From Maratus speciosus (Eukaryota; Arthropoda; Arachnida; Araneae; Salticidae), in the NCBI GenBank assembly GCA_963932465.1, contig OZ010795.1, forward strand, positions 476,584,806 to 476,648,805: 64,000 nucleotides of DNA, written 5' to 3'. The position numbers and the translations under genes were made by a program. Positions 12,841 to 24,717 of the stretch are shown piece after piece. Positions within the stretch are counted from its first letter, which is position 1. The number at the start of each line of letters is the position of its first letter. The notes below the pieces were generated by a model. The model was given only the letters and a program-made list of their open reading frames with translations, did no database searches and had not been told where the DNA came from.

Positions 12841-13988
12841 CTTATCTCATTTTCACTGTTGAATACATTGTTGAATCCCCCGACCTTTTGTTAAAAACAG
12901 AAATTGGGTTGGAAAAGAAAGGTTTTATTTCATTAGAATGATAGGTAACACATTTGCTTTCTAAACGCAGACTTATCGGATTAATCCCGGTGATCCTCCA
13001 CTGTATATTTGTGCTAATGTTACAAATGTGATAACAACTAATTAACTAGGAATTAAATCGCTTTATTTCTCATTATGTAAATATGATTCACATAAAGTAT
13101 TACAGTCCATAAGGATTTAAATATATCCCTCGTGCCATTCATGGAAATGTTAAGGTATATCATAGAGCAATTATTAAATAGCAATAAGCAATTAAAATAC
13201 TTTTACAAACTCCCCGTATGTAATATATATACTGAAAGTAAAAAATGACAATATTTAAATTTATGCTAAAATAAAATTATCTATTTTTTGACACTAGAGT
13301 AACATAATTTATTTATAAGTGATGTTATATAAATATATGAAAGTCTAAAAAATAAATATACATAAATGTAATAAAATAAACTTTAGTTATTTTGTAAACG
13401 AAAATGAGTTTTTTTTTTTTTTTTTATTTCATGTATTGGCAAATTGAGGTCCCAGTTTTATTTTAGTGTTTTATAAATCATTATAGCTCTAATCAAAACC
13501 TGCATAAAGATCAAAAATAGAATCTCCATTTTCTCTGTTTGGAAGAAATAGATAAATTGCGAAAAACAATACAAGAAATAACAAATCAAAAAGTATTTTT
13601 TTTAAATATGCGCGATCTAAGATACCAAATTTATTTTAATGTTTTATATAATCCTTATACTCTTAACATAAACACGCATCAAAATCAAAATAATGCATTT
13701 GTTCGCTCTGCATGAAAAAATAGATAAAGCCATATTGCCTTGTGCCAGGCCGACCGCCAGACATGGGATCTTGAAGCCCTTTTGCATATGCGCTAGGTGG
13801 GCCTGATTTACCGACGGTCACAAGACTAGGCAAAATGCTATTAGTCACGGAAGAGCATCACCCAACGCGCATCACCCTTGAACCCTAAATAAATTGATAT
13901 ACATAAAAATGTAAAATAACAGCTATTTTGTCCTCTCAAAAAAAATACGCTTAAAGAAATAAAATGTGTGTTTTGCGCGAAATTGAAA
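12841..13988. other. spacer with a degenerate 173-bp duplication
   Basis: No gene is recognised. Two related segments start at about 13457 (TTTATTTTAGTGTTTTATA) and 13630 (TTTATTTTAATGTTTTATA) and run ~150 bp with many differences. The same period occurs at 56514-57542, but the sequences do not look homologous. Confidence 0.45.
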
Positions 13989-14471
13989 TCTATACTATAA
14001 AGCCAAAACATGACCATTAGTAACGCTGACGCCATACCGATTGTGGCAACGACTTCAGCAAACCATTTCCTCGATTTTTTTTTCAAATTTATTTACTTTT
14101 TAACTTTTCATAATTTAAATTTTTACACCGCCGAAAAAGAAAACAATTACACTTTCGACTGCAATGCGTTTGAAAATTATATCTTAATTTACTGATATTT
14201 TATGTTTTAAAAATGATTTTGAAGCAAGAAAGCATGAATTTTTCAAAATGTGCCGCATCTTGATTACAGAAAATTAAACCATCTGCTATTAAAACAATAC
14301 TTTTATTTTTCGTATAAAAATGCTTTCTAGTGTTAGTGAGCGACTAACAAAATATATTAGACTTAACAAAGCTATTAGATTTTTAAAAAATTTAAAAGTT
14401 TTTCACCTACAATCTCTTTATTGTGCAGTATGTTCATTAACCCAGGAAAACCTGGTTGGATTATCTTCTAT
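13989..14471 (+). mobile_element. short non-autonomous Helitron-like element
   Basis: The 5' end reads TCTATACTATAAAGCC directly after an A, the TC start known for arthropod Helitrons. Near the 3' end a hairpin, AACCCAGG AAAA CCTGGTT (14439-14457), is followed by ~10 nt and CTATT, a one-base departure from the CTRRT terminus. The sequence before the hairpin (TTTTTCACCTACA) is shared with the better-preserved terminus at 34398-34427. About 483 bp and non-coding; the ends are inferred. Confidence 0.5.
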
Positions 14472-15183
14472 TATATAACATTGAATAAATATAAGTAATT
14501 TAAAAATTTATGCATTAAAAAAAGAAACTTTTTATTTGCCGTTGAAAGGGGAAGCTTTTGTAGTCTATCTACTCTAGTTCTTGAAACATATGGAAACATT
14601 AGAAACTATACAAAATTTTAAACCGTCAAAATATTGCGTTTTTACTTATCCTCCTGAGACCCTGGATCCATTAAAATGGATGTTTTGTTTTAACCTAATA
14701 ATCACATAAAATATTTTTTTGCAAGCAAGTCCTGATATTCCAATATAATATACATTTCAAGGATTACTTTTAAGTTTTTAGAATCTAGCAATGAATTCTC
14801 GTTTGTTTGTAATACGGCGAAGTGGGTGAATCAACACGGTATTCGACCGGGTGCTATTAAGTTGAAAATTTTCTGTTCTTATTTTGTATTTTTAAACACA
14901 TTTTACATTGTATAAGTGAATTTTAATGTTTTTAAAGTTACCAAGCGCGTTTTTAAGTATAATTTTGGTATAATTATTGCTTAGCTCAATTTAAAAACCC
15001 ATTAAAATGGATGATGGGTTTTACTTGAGTAAAGTTACAGTTAGTTTTAGCATTAGTTTTTATTTATTCATGTGCTATATTTCCAAGTATTTCATGTTTC
15101 TTTAGTCACTCTGTAATATTTTATTTATTTTTTATGAAAAGTGACAGCAAATATTGCATATTTTTGTATTTTATTTAAGTCAA

Positions 15184-15330
15184 ATGATTAACAACATTAG
15201 AAGAATTGGAAATAATAGAAAATGGGGATGACATTCTGATCTTGATTTTAGTAGTTCTAGTAATGAAGATTTTAATGTTAATAAAATTTATGAAGTTTCT
15301 TCTGAAGTTGAAAATGAGGCTGCTAAATAA
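15184..15330 (+). pseudogene. acidic N-terminal trace, piggyBac-like
   Basis: In two overlapping frames a serine/acid-rich peptide is readable: an LEELEIIENGDD stretch, then after a one-base shift SDLDFSSSSNEDF, ending at tandem stops near 15328. Proteins of the piggyBac family often begin with such an acidic, Ser/Asp-rich region just inside the left end, and this lies ~530 bp inside the proposed left end. It is too short and too compositionally biased to prove the family; the rest of the transposase is not visible. Confidence 0.3.
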
Positions 15331-15755
15331 TAACTTTTCTGATGGTTCAGTAAGCCAAACTACGGAAGTGAAATAGCGAAATATCAAAAGATCACTTTGA
15401 TTTGAAAGTGAATATTTAAGCAAGTTCAAGTTTTAAATAATGTACATACAAAGTTTTTTTTAATATGTAAATTAAGATAATTATTTCTACTAACTTTTCT
15501 TTTGTTAGAAATACATAATAATAAATAAAAAAATTAAATTAATATAATTAAGAATATTTTTCTTTCACAGGGACCGTGAAATCTGATTTTAATTATGTTT
15601 CCTTTAAGGTTTGCTCAAACATTCGAGATCCTCCTGATATTTCACAACTCCTAAACAAGAAGCACAAATGCGCATAAAATTTAAAAAACATGATTATTTG
15701 AAAAAAAATTCATTGATAATAATATGTATTCAAAAGAAATCTAAATTTAGATATA

Positions 15756-17770
15756 GGGGAAAGTAGCCGAATTTGGACCACTTCACTTATTTTCAGGTGT
15801 AACTCACTTAATTTTTGGTATATCTGTAAAACATCACTACACGAGGTCAATCTATTCATCTACTAACTAAATAAATCTTTAGATCAATTTCTTTTTGAAA
15901 ATCTTAAATTTTATTTTAATTTGAAAAATTTGTCAAAAGTGGTCCGAATTCAGCAACTGGTCGACTAAGTTGGACCCCCAGTCTCTTAAATTGGACCAAA
16001 CAATATCAGATTGTTTTAATGACTAGGGAATATAACTAATTTTATTAAAAGCAAAGTTTGCAATTTATGAAACAATTCAAACAAAATAACAGAACTGAAA
16101 TATAATGAAATCAAATATCTTAAATTAAGCGTAACTATTTTAATCCAAAATGTATTCAAAATATAAATCAAAGTTATCAGTAAATAAGAATAGAAATTAT
16201 GGAACTAATTGTAAGTTACTTGGATATCATGTAAGGAGTTATGCAAAGCTTACACATGAATTTCGTTTACTGATTTTTTTTTTCAGCGCACACAACATGG
16301 AACCGTATTTGGCAATCTGAACACTGAATCATTTCTGTTATTTTATTTTCCTTACAAAGTAGGCAAAACGAATCCATCACTGTCTAGATTTTTCTTTTTA
16401 GATTCTCAATTATTAGACATTTTTTTGCAACAGAAGTTTTCTTTACATTATGCTTGTAGTTCTTCCCTTTCACCAATTTTATTCCCAATTGCATTATGAC
16501 TATTTTTTAAAACTTGATGTTCCAATTGCTTTTGTGCTGCAAGAGCTTTCTTTTTGTCGTTTTTTTTTTTCATTTCAAGGTTTACTTTATATGGCGATGA
16601 TGTTAACACAACTGTTTTTTGGCGCCTCTGCACTTTGATTTAACTGAATTTAGTAAAGGGGATAACATTTCTAATGATTTTTTGGCTTTTGGAGGGGATT
16701 TGTAGCTGCAGCCTTCTTGCAGGACAATTTCTTCACAACTTACTCTCCCCTTTTTGTTTCCTATGTATTTAACAGCTTTTGCTGCCACGGCTGTTTTTCT
16801 TCCAGACAGTTTCTCGGTGTCGTTTTCAACATTTTCAACATTATATTAAAAAAGTGTTTAAAAAATTTGCTGTATTGAAAAAAAAACTGTACGATTAATC
16901 AATCGCAAACATTACACATTCAAACAGTTTTGAATTCAGCCACACCCCCCCCCCCTCCATGATCCTTGAAATAACCACTTCTTCCGGAAAGTTCGAGTTT
17001 TCATGCGTTTTAATGGCGAACAAGTGTAATTCCACCCTCCGGAACTGCCCCCTCACAGAATCGCAAATATCCTCCAGATGGAAAATGTTTGAAATCAACT
17101 CTGTAAAACAAATACGCCGTAGGAATAAAGAATTCAAAGAAAATAAATACAAATACATGCAAGATAAAAGAAATTGCAAACAAAATTTATTGTATAAACA
17201 TGTAAAAATATTTTTATGTTTATATAGACCTAAATCGTATTAAAAAAAGGAAAAAAAAAACCTTGCATGGAGATAGTAATCTATGATAAAATAATAATAA
17301 AATAGTTTACAAAGTGTACCGCCCTCGAAATTCATTACTTACTTTTCAAATTTATGATCGTATATCTGGTCCAATTTAAGCAACTTAAATTGGCCCAATT
17401 AAGGCAACTGCGCCATTTTTTAAAACAGATAATCTCAAGACTAAGAACAAAAACGAAATCAAACAAATCCGCGTGAAAAGTATGCGCAATAAAAAGATGA
17501 ATTTAGATATGTTTATGAAAACATAACAACTTACCTTAGTTTTAAGATATTCACTTGCGTTTAGTAGGAAAAAATTAGATAAAAACAGCTCATTTTATGT
17601 TTTTGTAAATTGACTGAAAAAAGCACGTGGTAGCCGGGTGCTTCTTCTAATCATAAATGACGTCATTCTGATGAGTAGGATTCCAGTGGCAGATGGCGTC
17701 TCTTCCTGTAACTAACGGCAGAATGCAACGGTCCAATTAAAGCAGCGGTCCAAATATGGCCACTCTCCCC
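15756..17770 (-). mobile_element. pogo-like DNA transposon, internally deleted, nested
   Basis: Inverted ends GGGGAAAGTAGCCGAATTTG (left) and GGGGAGAGTGGCCATATTTG (inward from the right), both followed by GACC, with TA on each side (15754-15755, 17771-17772). Subterminal copies of a TTGGACC/GGTCCAA motif occur near 15945, 15970, 16000, 17370 and 17740. The interior minus strand carries decayed C-terminal transposase coding (see 16284-16790). A TA target, short ends and a C-terminal LTSSPYK plus zinc-finger tail are consistent with the pogo/Tigger/Jerky group. The catalytic DDE core is missing. Confidence 0.75.
16284..16790 (-). pseudogene. pogo/Tigger-like transposase, C-terminal fragment
   Basis: Read on the minus strand in three frames. 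The first piece (from ~16790) contains SPPKAKKSLEMLSPLLNSVK. A second piece, from ~16633 in another frame, contains TVVLTSSPYKVNLE followed by a lysine-rich helix. A third (16284-16378) contains a Cys/His cluster: CLLC, then QCSDC, then FHVVCA, a CxxC...CxxC...HxxC pattern like the terminal zinc finger of arthropod pogo-like transposases. The (I/V)LTSxPxK motif just before a basic tail is a common feature of that group. Stops and frameshifts between the pieces and the absence of the HTH and DDE regions make it a pseudogene. Confidence 0.6.
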
Positions 17771-17994
17771 TACTAGTTGTAATATGTTATTCTGCATTAC
17801 CAGTAAAAGAAATTGTTTCAAAGATTTTTGTTTAGATTAACCATTTCGGGTCCAATTTCCTTTCAATTTTGAGAACAAAATTACTTTTATGTTAATAAAC
17901 ATACGTTAATAGTTTGTAAATCCGCTCTCGCAGATCCCACCCATATCAAATGTACTCTGTTTGCTTGATAATAAAGTTGTGTTAAAATTGTAGT

Positions 17995-18470
17995 TGAGTC
18001 GTTATTTCACAGGGTACCAGCCCATTTTGAGGGTGGGGTCGACGACCTAGGCAGGCCTTTCTTCAGGAGTCTCGGCTTCTGCTGTGTACAGGTGTGTAAT
18101 CCTCGTTACAGGGTTGGCAAGTGCCAGTGTCCGTTGTCTGTTGTAATGGTGGGATATCAAAGAAGTAAAAAGATTTGGGGGAACGGCTTTGACCCACGTG
18201 GACACGTGGGTCCGATATTCCCTGAAATTGTGCGATACCGGAAGGAGGCCTAAGGGGGGTCCCTGGCTTGGCGATATCCGGGTGTTGACCCGCTCACTCG
18301 GTGGGCCATGAAAGTCACTTCATGTGTCCTAAGGGAGGTAGCGACCCTTTGTGGATGAATCCGAGCTCATATGAAATATGGTCCCCTTGGTAGCGTGGAC
18401 GCCGTGGTGGTCCTTTCCAGGTGCACCGTGTGGTGACCAGCAGTGGTCAAGAACACGTACGTAGCTGCTT
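17995..18470 (+). other. GC-rich structured island, unclassified element
   Basis: A 475-bp block much richer in G and C than either flank, with sharp edges. It contains a perfect palindrome CCCACGTGGACACGTGGG (18194-18211), GTACC and GTCGACGACC motifs near the start, and repeated GGTAGCG/GTGGTGACC strings near the end. The left flank (AATAAAG at ~17970, then GTTATTTCACA) looks like the end of an LTR followed by leader sequence; alternatively it is the 5' UTR of a truncated non-LTR retrotransposon. No long frame is open, and neither reading is proven. Confidence 0.35.
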
Positions 18471-19255
18471 TATGTTAATAATGTTAATAGTAGATATCCA
18501 AATAGATTTACTGAAGTTTAACGAATATGCCATGATCTGAAATCCAACAAATGTTGTTATTTTGTGTACTATTCCATTTACATTCACATGACAATAGGCC
18601 GAGGAAGAGTTTTTTGAGACATTTGGAAAATATCGTATGACAACAGGGTTTAACAGATATTACAACTTTCTAATGTTTTTTGCGTTCTATCACACATGTT
18701 TTGTTCAGAAAAGTAACATATATTTTGAATTAAATAGGAAAATATATGTTTAAAATGAAGGATTTGCCAACAGTGCAAAGAGAATTAAGCAAACTTTTAT
18801 TATTAAATGCCAAAACATAAACGAAGTCATAATAAGCAAAGCATAGCCATATACTACCATTACTATATGTAGAAAGTAGCAAAAGTAATGCTTAAGGAAA
18901 AATAATATACTCGGTCAAAAGCCATGTACTAGTAATAGTACACCATAGCCGAAAGAGTTAAATAAGTGTAAAATAACACAGTGTTGTTCATTAAATTAAT
19001 AATAAAGATATATGTGTTTGAATTTATTGTTAATTTAGTGCTTTTCAGTATCACTTTACATTTAATAAGTGAATTGAACTGTGTTTACATTTATCATACT
19101 TAAGTCCTCAGCATCCATTAAAAATGATATGGTTCTTAACAAATTAAAAAAAATAAAAAATCTTTGAAAGTGATTTTTTTTACCCTTTTGATGAAAATAA
19201 AGTAGTAAAGAACAAGATAAAGTGCTTCATATTTTCTTGGATCTCAGGAGGTTAT

Positions 19256-20579
19256 CATATGAACAAATAGATTTCCTAGTCTCAATACTCTTTTATCTTT
19301 TATTTTGAAAGCACGCCTTAAAATATCCAAAATACCTTGATATAACTGGTAACTGGATTCATGTTTAATGCGTATGAACTTCTACTCTTTTCTACTGTAA
19401 AAGTTTCTTTTACTTTATTATATGGGCTCAGAAGTATAAAGAGCTTCAACTTTATTTTTTCCGTACCATTTATTTCAAAAATACTTGTAACAAGAGTAAG
19501 CTTCTTAGAGTTTCGATGAATCTTTCAACGAAGAAAAAGCACGTTTATAGTGTTACACAAAAATATGTTCATTTTTTTTTTAAAGTTGGGTAGAAGTTGA
19601 ATTTTTATTTTGTCTAGCTCAGTATATGTATGTAGATATAGCTTTTTCATAAGAAAATAAAGTAAACGTAGAATTAATTTTATCTATTTCCATCGTTAGA
19701 AAATACAAATTTTCTCAAAATTCTGAAGTCTTTTTTCTTTTTTAAATGCGCATATATTTCATTGATATTGAGGAAATTATTCAGGTGGTACTGCTCAAAT
19801 AATCAAGCATTTTCAAGCAGAACCGAAAAAGGGATTTTTGTCCTTTTAACCATTTGTTTCTTTTTTATAAACAATTTGGTCGAAAAATTGTCACTTTTTT
19901 ACCTTAATAAACTAATTAGGGAGAAAAATTGAAATCTAAATGCACTATTTTCGAATAATAATTATTACTGTATTAAACCGAACAACTTTTATCATAAAAA
20001 AAGAAAGGATTGCTATTCGAAACTAATTGGATGTTATGTAGCTTTGTGGATGGAGAATAAATAGATGGAGGTTGTATTCAAGGAGTAGAAAAAACTCCAC
20101 CTTGATATTTTAAGAAAAGCTCTTTTATCATGAAAATCAACATAAAATTTGATAGTTTACTAAAAGGGCTATCAGTCACATATTAGAAAATAAATTTTTT
20201 ATCTTTGTTTACATATTTGTTTTCCAATATCGTTACAAAAACGTTTGAACACTTGCTGTATGTGTTTAATTTTGGTAAGGTTTTATCTCAATACAGACAA
20301 GAAACAGTATTGGATTGATTGTAGGATGTTATTACAAAGTCATGTTACTATGCAATATGGACAACAGCGATATAGAAAAAAAAAACAAGAAAGAAAAAAT
20401 CATGCGTCAACCATAGATTATGAAACACATTACAACTCATGAAGAATAATGATACATAACTGCACCGTTTAATAAGTTTAAAAATTAATCTTAATTCAAC
20501 CATATGGAAACGCATAACACATTTGAAAACCCAATTACAGCCGTTCCCATCTGCAATCGGGAAGTTATCCGAATTCTTT
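19256..20579. other. AT-rich spacer, no gene recognised
   Basis: Only short A/T-biased frames are present; a 65-codon plus-strand frame at 20245 has no family resemblance. Confidence 0.5.
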
Positions 20580-20925
20580 GATCAGCCCTGTATATAATGT
20601 ATTGTCCTATTGTATAGTATTCATCTTGTAGTGAAATTCAGTGATTTATATCAATTTCGATACATTTGAAATAGCGTAATATGATTCAAATATACTGCAA
20701 ACGATTTTTTTCCATTGACTATAATATAACGGAATTCTTTTGAGCGCCCCTGTAAATGAACTATGAATCCCACATACTTCATATACAATACCAAACATGC
20801 CTTGAATTCCCTAAATAACGTTCCTATATTGCATGAAAATCCGAGTATATTTACGGGAATTAGAGCGTGGACAGACGGACAGACGGACAGACAAACCTAA
20901 TGTTTAAACACTTTTCAACTTTGTT
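20580..20925 (+). repeat. single decayed monomer of the 173-bp family plus GGACAGAC tail
   Basis: The segment GCGTAATATGATTCAAATA (~20674), then TTTTTCCATTGAC, GGAATTCTTTTGAGCGCCCC and AACTATGAATCC follow the same order as the monomers at 56514-57542 and, inverted, at 45869-46260. It ends with (GGACAGAC)n at 20875-20893, as does the 57.5-kb copy. It is therefore a member of the same interspersed family. Confidence 0.55.
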
Positions 20926-21516
20926 GAAATGTGTTAAAAATACTTAACAATTTTAACTTATTTTGCCAGTTTAATCAGTTATTGACCTTTTTGTGAATAA
21001 AGTAATGCATCGGACATGATTTCAGAATAGTTTAAATTGTTATATGCTAATTTCGTTTGAAATAAATAAAAAGAAATTTCTTAGAAAAAGAGTTTTTATT
21101 ACAGTTGTCCTTTTAGGAATCTATTTAAATCTGTTTTTTATTTTAACTTTTGTTGTTCACAATTTTGCATTTCAAAGGAAATGTATTCATGTATTTAATA
21201 CTCATATAGTTTTTATTATTCTACTGCACTAAGGCAGTTTTTTTATTTGACTGCACTTGAATTTTTTTCTATGACGTAAGTAAAGGTGAAAAGAAGAGGA
21301 ATTTTTTTTATGTAAATTGAGTATGAAAAAGCTCATTACGTTGAAATATTAAGAAATTTTAAATGTAGCTGGAAAATATATGTTAATGTTCTAAGTAACA
21401 TTGTATATTTTTAAATTTATGTAAAAACCTATTGTGCTAAAAATGTGCTATTCATAAAAATATTTTTTTTAATCTTTTTTTTTTTTTTTTTTTTTTTTTT
21501 GTTTTGTTTTGTTTCA
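20926..21516. other. AT-rich spacer with poly-T tract
   Basis: No gene is recognised. A long T run followed by (GTTTT)n occupies about 21474-21514. Confidence 0.55.
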
Positions 21517-22262
21517 GAGACATGCAATTTAAAGGAAACATTTTTTTTTTTTTTAAACTTGAAAAGTACATTTTAAATCTTCTTTTAAAATGAATTTTTT
21601 TCTATTGTGATGTTGCATATTTTATACAAAAGGAGCGCTATGGCCTTAGTAAATTGAAATACCAACCTCACGGTTAGTTTTAGACGTATTTTCTATAAGT
21701 AATTTAAAATAAGAGGCAATATAAATAATATTTATTAAAGCTTGTATCATTGTGCATAGAAACTTTTTTATAAGGGTACTCTAGTGATCGAGCCTGTTTG
21801 ATATTTCCCACGCAATCATAGGGTACTTCAAGACATTTATGTATAAATAAGACCTATTCTATCATTCCTTTAAATTTTGCAAAGCATGAGACATGCAATT
21901 TAAATGAAACATTTTTTTTTTTTTTTTAACTTGAAAAGTACATTTTAAATCTTCTTGAAAAAGGAGCTTTTTTTTCTACTGTGGTGTTACATATTTCCTA
22001 CAAAATGAGCACTTTGTCCTTAAAAAAAAAGAAATACAAACCTAACTGTTATGTTTAGAAATATTTTCAATAAACCATTTAAAATCGGAGATATCAAAAG
22101 TATTTATTAAAAGCTTGTATCGTAGTGCCTAGCTACTCTTTTATAAGGGTATTCCAGTGGTCGAGTGAGTTTTGATGTTTTTTACGAGATACTAGTATCC
22201 TGAATTCTAACATTTATGCGTCAATGAGACCTGTTCTGTCATTCCTTTAAATTTCTCAAAGT
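21517..22262 (+). repeat. ~371-bp tandem duplication
   Basis: Copy 1 starts at 21517 and copy 2 at 21888, both with GAGACATGCAATTTAAA, a poly-T run and AACTTGAAAAGTACATTTT, and both running through TATAAGGGTA and ATTCCTTTAAATTT at the end. The copies differ at many positions, so the duplication is old. Non-coding. Confidence 0.8.
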
Positions 22263-23713
22263 ATGCCTGAATCTCCAAGAATATGATTTTCATGATTGTT
22301 TCTTTCACTGATACGTTTATTAGGTAAGATTGGCTGTGTTGTTGCGATATATAGTGCGGTAGAAAGTGGATTCAATGAATTTGGAACACGTTTTGACCTA
22401 AGGTAATGAAGTTCTACGCGCATCGAGTATATGCTGAGTTTCCAATTAGTGGTGTTGGATAGAATCTACAGCTTTGAGTTTTTCGCCGGCTTGGTAAAAG
22501 GTTAACAGCTTCGCATTACGAATAAAGAGTTATAGGAACCCACGGTATCCCGTGTTATACTTATATTGCTTGTTAAATTTACAATTTAGGTTCCAGAAGA
22601 ACGGAAAGTGAGGCTATTTCCATTCGAGCTAAGTCGTTTGAATTTAATGTCGTTTGCGAAATGATTTCCCCACTCAGACTTTAGCAGAATTGAGCATAAC
22701 TTTCAACGTCTTTGTTTTAATCTCCCCGCTTCATTGCTAATCTTCCTGTTTATTGATATAAATAAATAGTTGTATTTTTGTTAAACCTGTGGCATTACCT
22801 CCTTTCAATAGAACATCCCGGAAGCGTACGTCAAAAGCTGTAACTGTTTGTATTAAATCAAGTTGTTGTGCGGGTATAAATTAATCTTATAAATACAGAA
22901 ACAATCCCCCTATTCAATATCAACCTACACTATTAAATGTTTCTTTAAAAAGAAAAAAAAAAGAAAAGAAAAAAACAAAAAAAACTATGCATTATTTTAT
23001 TTTATTTGTTATGTTCAAAATTGTATGTTTTTGTTACTTTATATTAAAAAGATTAAAATACTTAAGATGCTAATGAATAGATACATAATTAGAATAATGT
23101 ATTCAGACTTTCATTTTTCCCATTTGCGAAATTTCCTCATATTTTCTGCGCATTGACCGATGTCCACATTAAACAATACAAGCATTTCATGGAGTAAAAT
23201 AATGCATTTCGTTAAATAAATTTAATTCAATTTTTGAGAAAAATTAAATATTTAACCAATTTTCTGCTAAGATAAGGAAATTTTTCTTTACTTGAATAAT
23301 TTTAGTTAAAACTCAATTCAGTGAGAATTTGTGAATAAAAAAGAATAAATTACAGAAAAAAAAATGCAACGAAATTGCGATTTTAATTAAAGTAATATCT
23401 TATTTTTCTTTAGGTTAATTGAACAAATAATCTTTTTATCACATCATTTTTCGTTTTTTTTACACACTCGAAAATTTAGCCTGTCAATATTACATATTTA
23501 TTGTAATACTGGCGAACAGCTATTAGCGATTTTCGAACTTATTACGTCTTTGGTTGTTGGAAGTTTTCTTTCCCTACATTATTGGCACTGATAATTTCTT
23601 GTTCTCTCAATAACCAAAGTTACATAAAAATTGCTTTTGAAAAGATAATGTAAAAAAGTAGTTATCAATCTGCTCGGTTTGAGAAAGAATTGTCACCCGC
23701 TTCTTTATTAGGT
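22263..23713. other. apparently single-copy spacer
   Basis: No repeat or coding family is recognised. The 22340-22860 part is less AT-rich and free of repeats, so it could be host single-copy DNA; the rest is A/T-rich with an A-rich run at 22945-22985. Confidence 0.45.
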
Positions 23714-24717
23714 CAGTCGTGGGGGAAAAAAGTAAACACCCCCTACTAACTCTGCAACTAATTTTAAGAAGAAATTCACAGGGACCGAATGACTGAAAAT
23801 GAAGTCTACTTTTAAATGATGATATAAAAGTAGCTTAGGGGGCACATACAAATAAAAACCAAACCAAACTTCGTTTTTTTTTTCAATATCAGCATCCAAT
23901 TTTAAGAATATATTTTAAATCTTTGGTTCAAACTATGTCTAGAAACGAAATTTTAAGTCATTTGGGTGGTAAGTTTTTGAATGATATACATTCAAAATTT
24001 AGAGCTTCTAACGTTAAATTACATTTTCATATTTTTATTAATATCTACAGAAATTTTAATCCTAATATGATAATTTTATGTGAGGTTATAATAATGAGAA
24101 ACCCAAACATAAATGGATTGAATTTTTTTTAAATGAAGTTTATAATATGAATTATTAATTATAAAATTAATATTAAAAATATATGAATTACAACCTACTT
24201 TTTTTTGATAGATTCACATTTATTATATCCTGCTTTTTGCAAATTCTCAATTTCAAATTTTTCTTCTAAGAAATTTTCCAATTACTCTTAAAACAAAACC
24301 CGTTAAAATAATGGTTTAAGGGGCCGTCTATGATGTTCAGAAATGCATAATTTGAAAAAATATATTATATTCATTTTATTGAAACATTTGTGCTGGCAAC
24401 AGTCGTAACACATTAAGCGAGTGAAATGGTCATATTGGCAAGAAATAATACTTTGATAGAAGTGGCATAGTCATTCTGTAGCATTTCAACAATGGAGTGC
24501 CGAACTTCAATTTTACATACAGCCCCTAAAATATAATAATTATTAAATAATAAATTTCTCTGAAACTAATCGTACGAATTTAATGAAAATTTGTTCTTTT
24601 GCTAATTGATGGTTGTAGAATTTAAGTCAAATTACTATGTCAAATTTGGGTATTGCTATTGAAAAAAAGTTTGGGTTCGTTTTGATATATAATATGGCTT
24701 CCTTAGAAAAGTTTATA

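Larger units (their letters stand above)
14650..19251 (+). mobile_element. probable piggyBac relic hosting a nested pogo-like element
   Basis: Ends CCTCCTGAGACCCTGGAT (left) and CCTCCTGAGATCCAAGAA (inward from the right) share a perfect 10-bp start and are both flanked by TTAT (14646-14649, 19252-19255), a one-base variant of the piggyBac TTAA target. Removing the 2015-bp nested element and its TA leaves about 2.6 kb, the usual length of an autonomous piggyBac. Short palindromes CATTAAAATGG near 14670 and 15000, and CATCCATTAAAAATG near 19110, are subterminal. An acidic coding trace near the left end fits the family, but no DDD core is visible. Confidence 0.45.

Noticed and set aside
16895..17243. 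94-codon frames on both strands at ~16.9-17.2 kb as genes
   Set aside because: They mirror each other on opposite strands inside a decayed pogo-like element, and neither resembles a protein family.
17840..18957. TTAA element with ends CCATTTCGGGTCC and CTCTTTCGGCTATGG
   Set aside because: Only about eight terminal bases agree, and one end is the A/T-rich TTAA context that is common here by chance.
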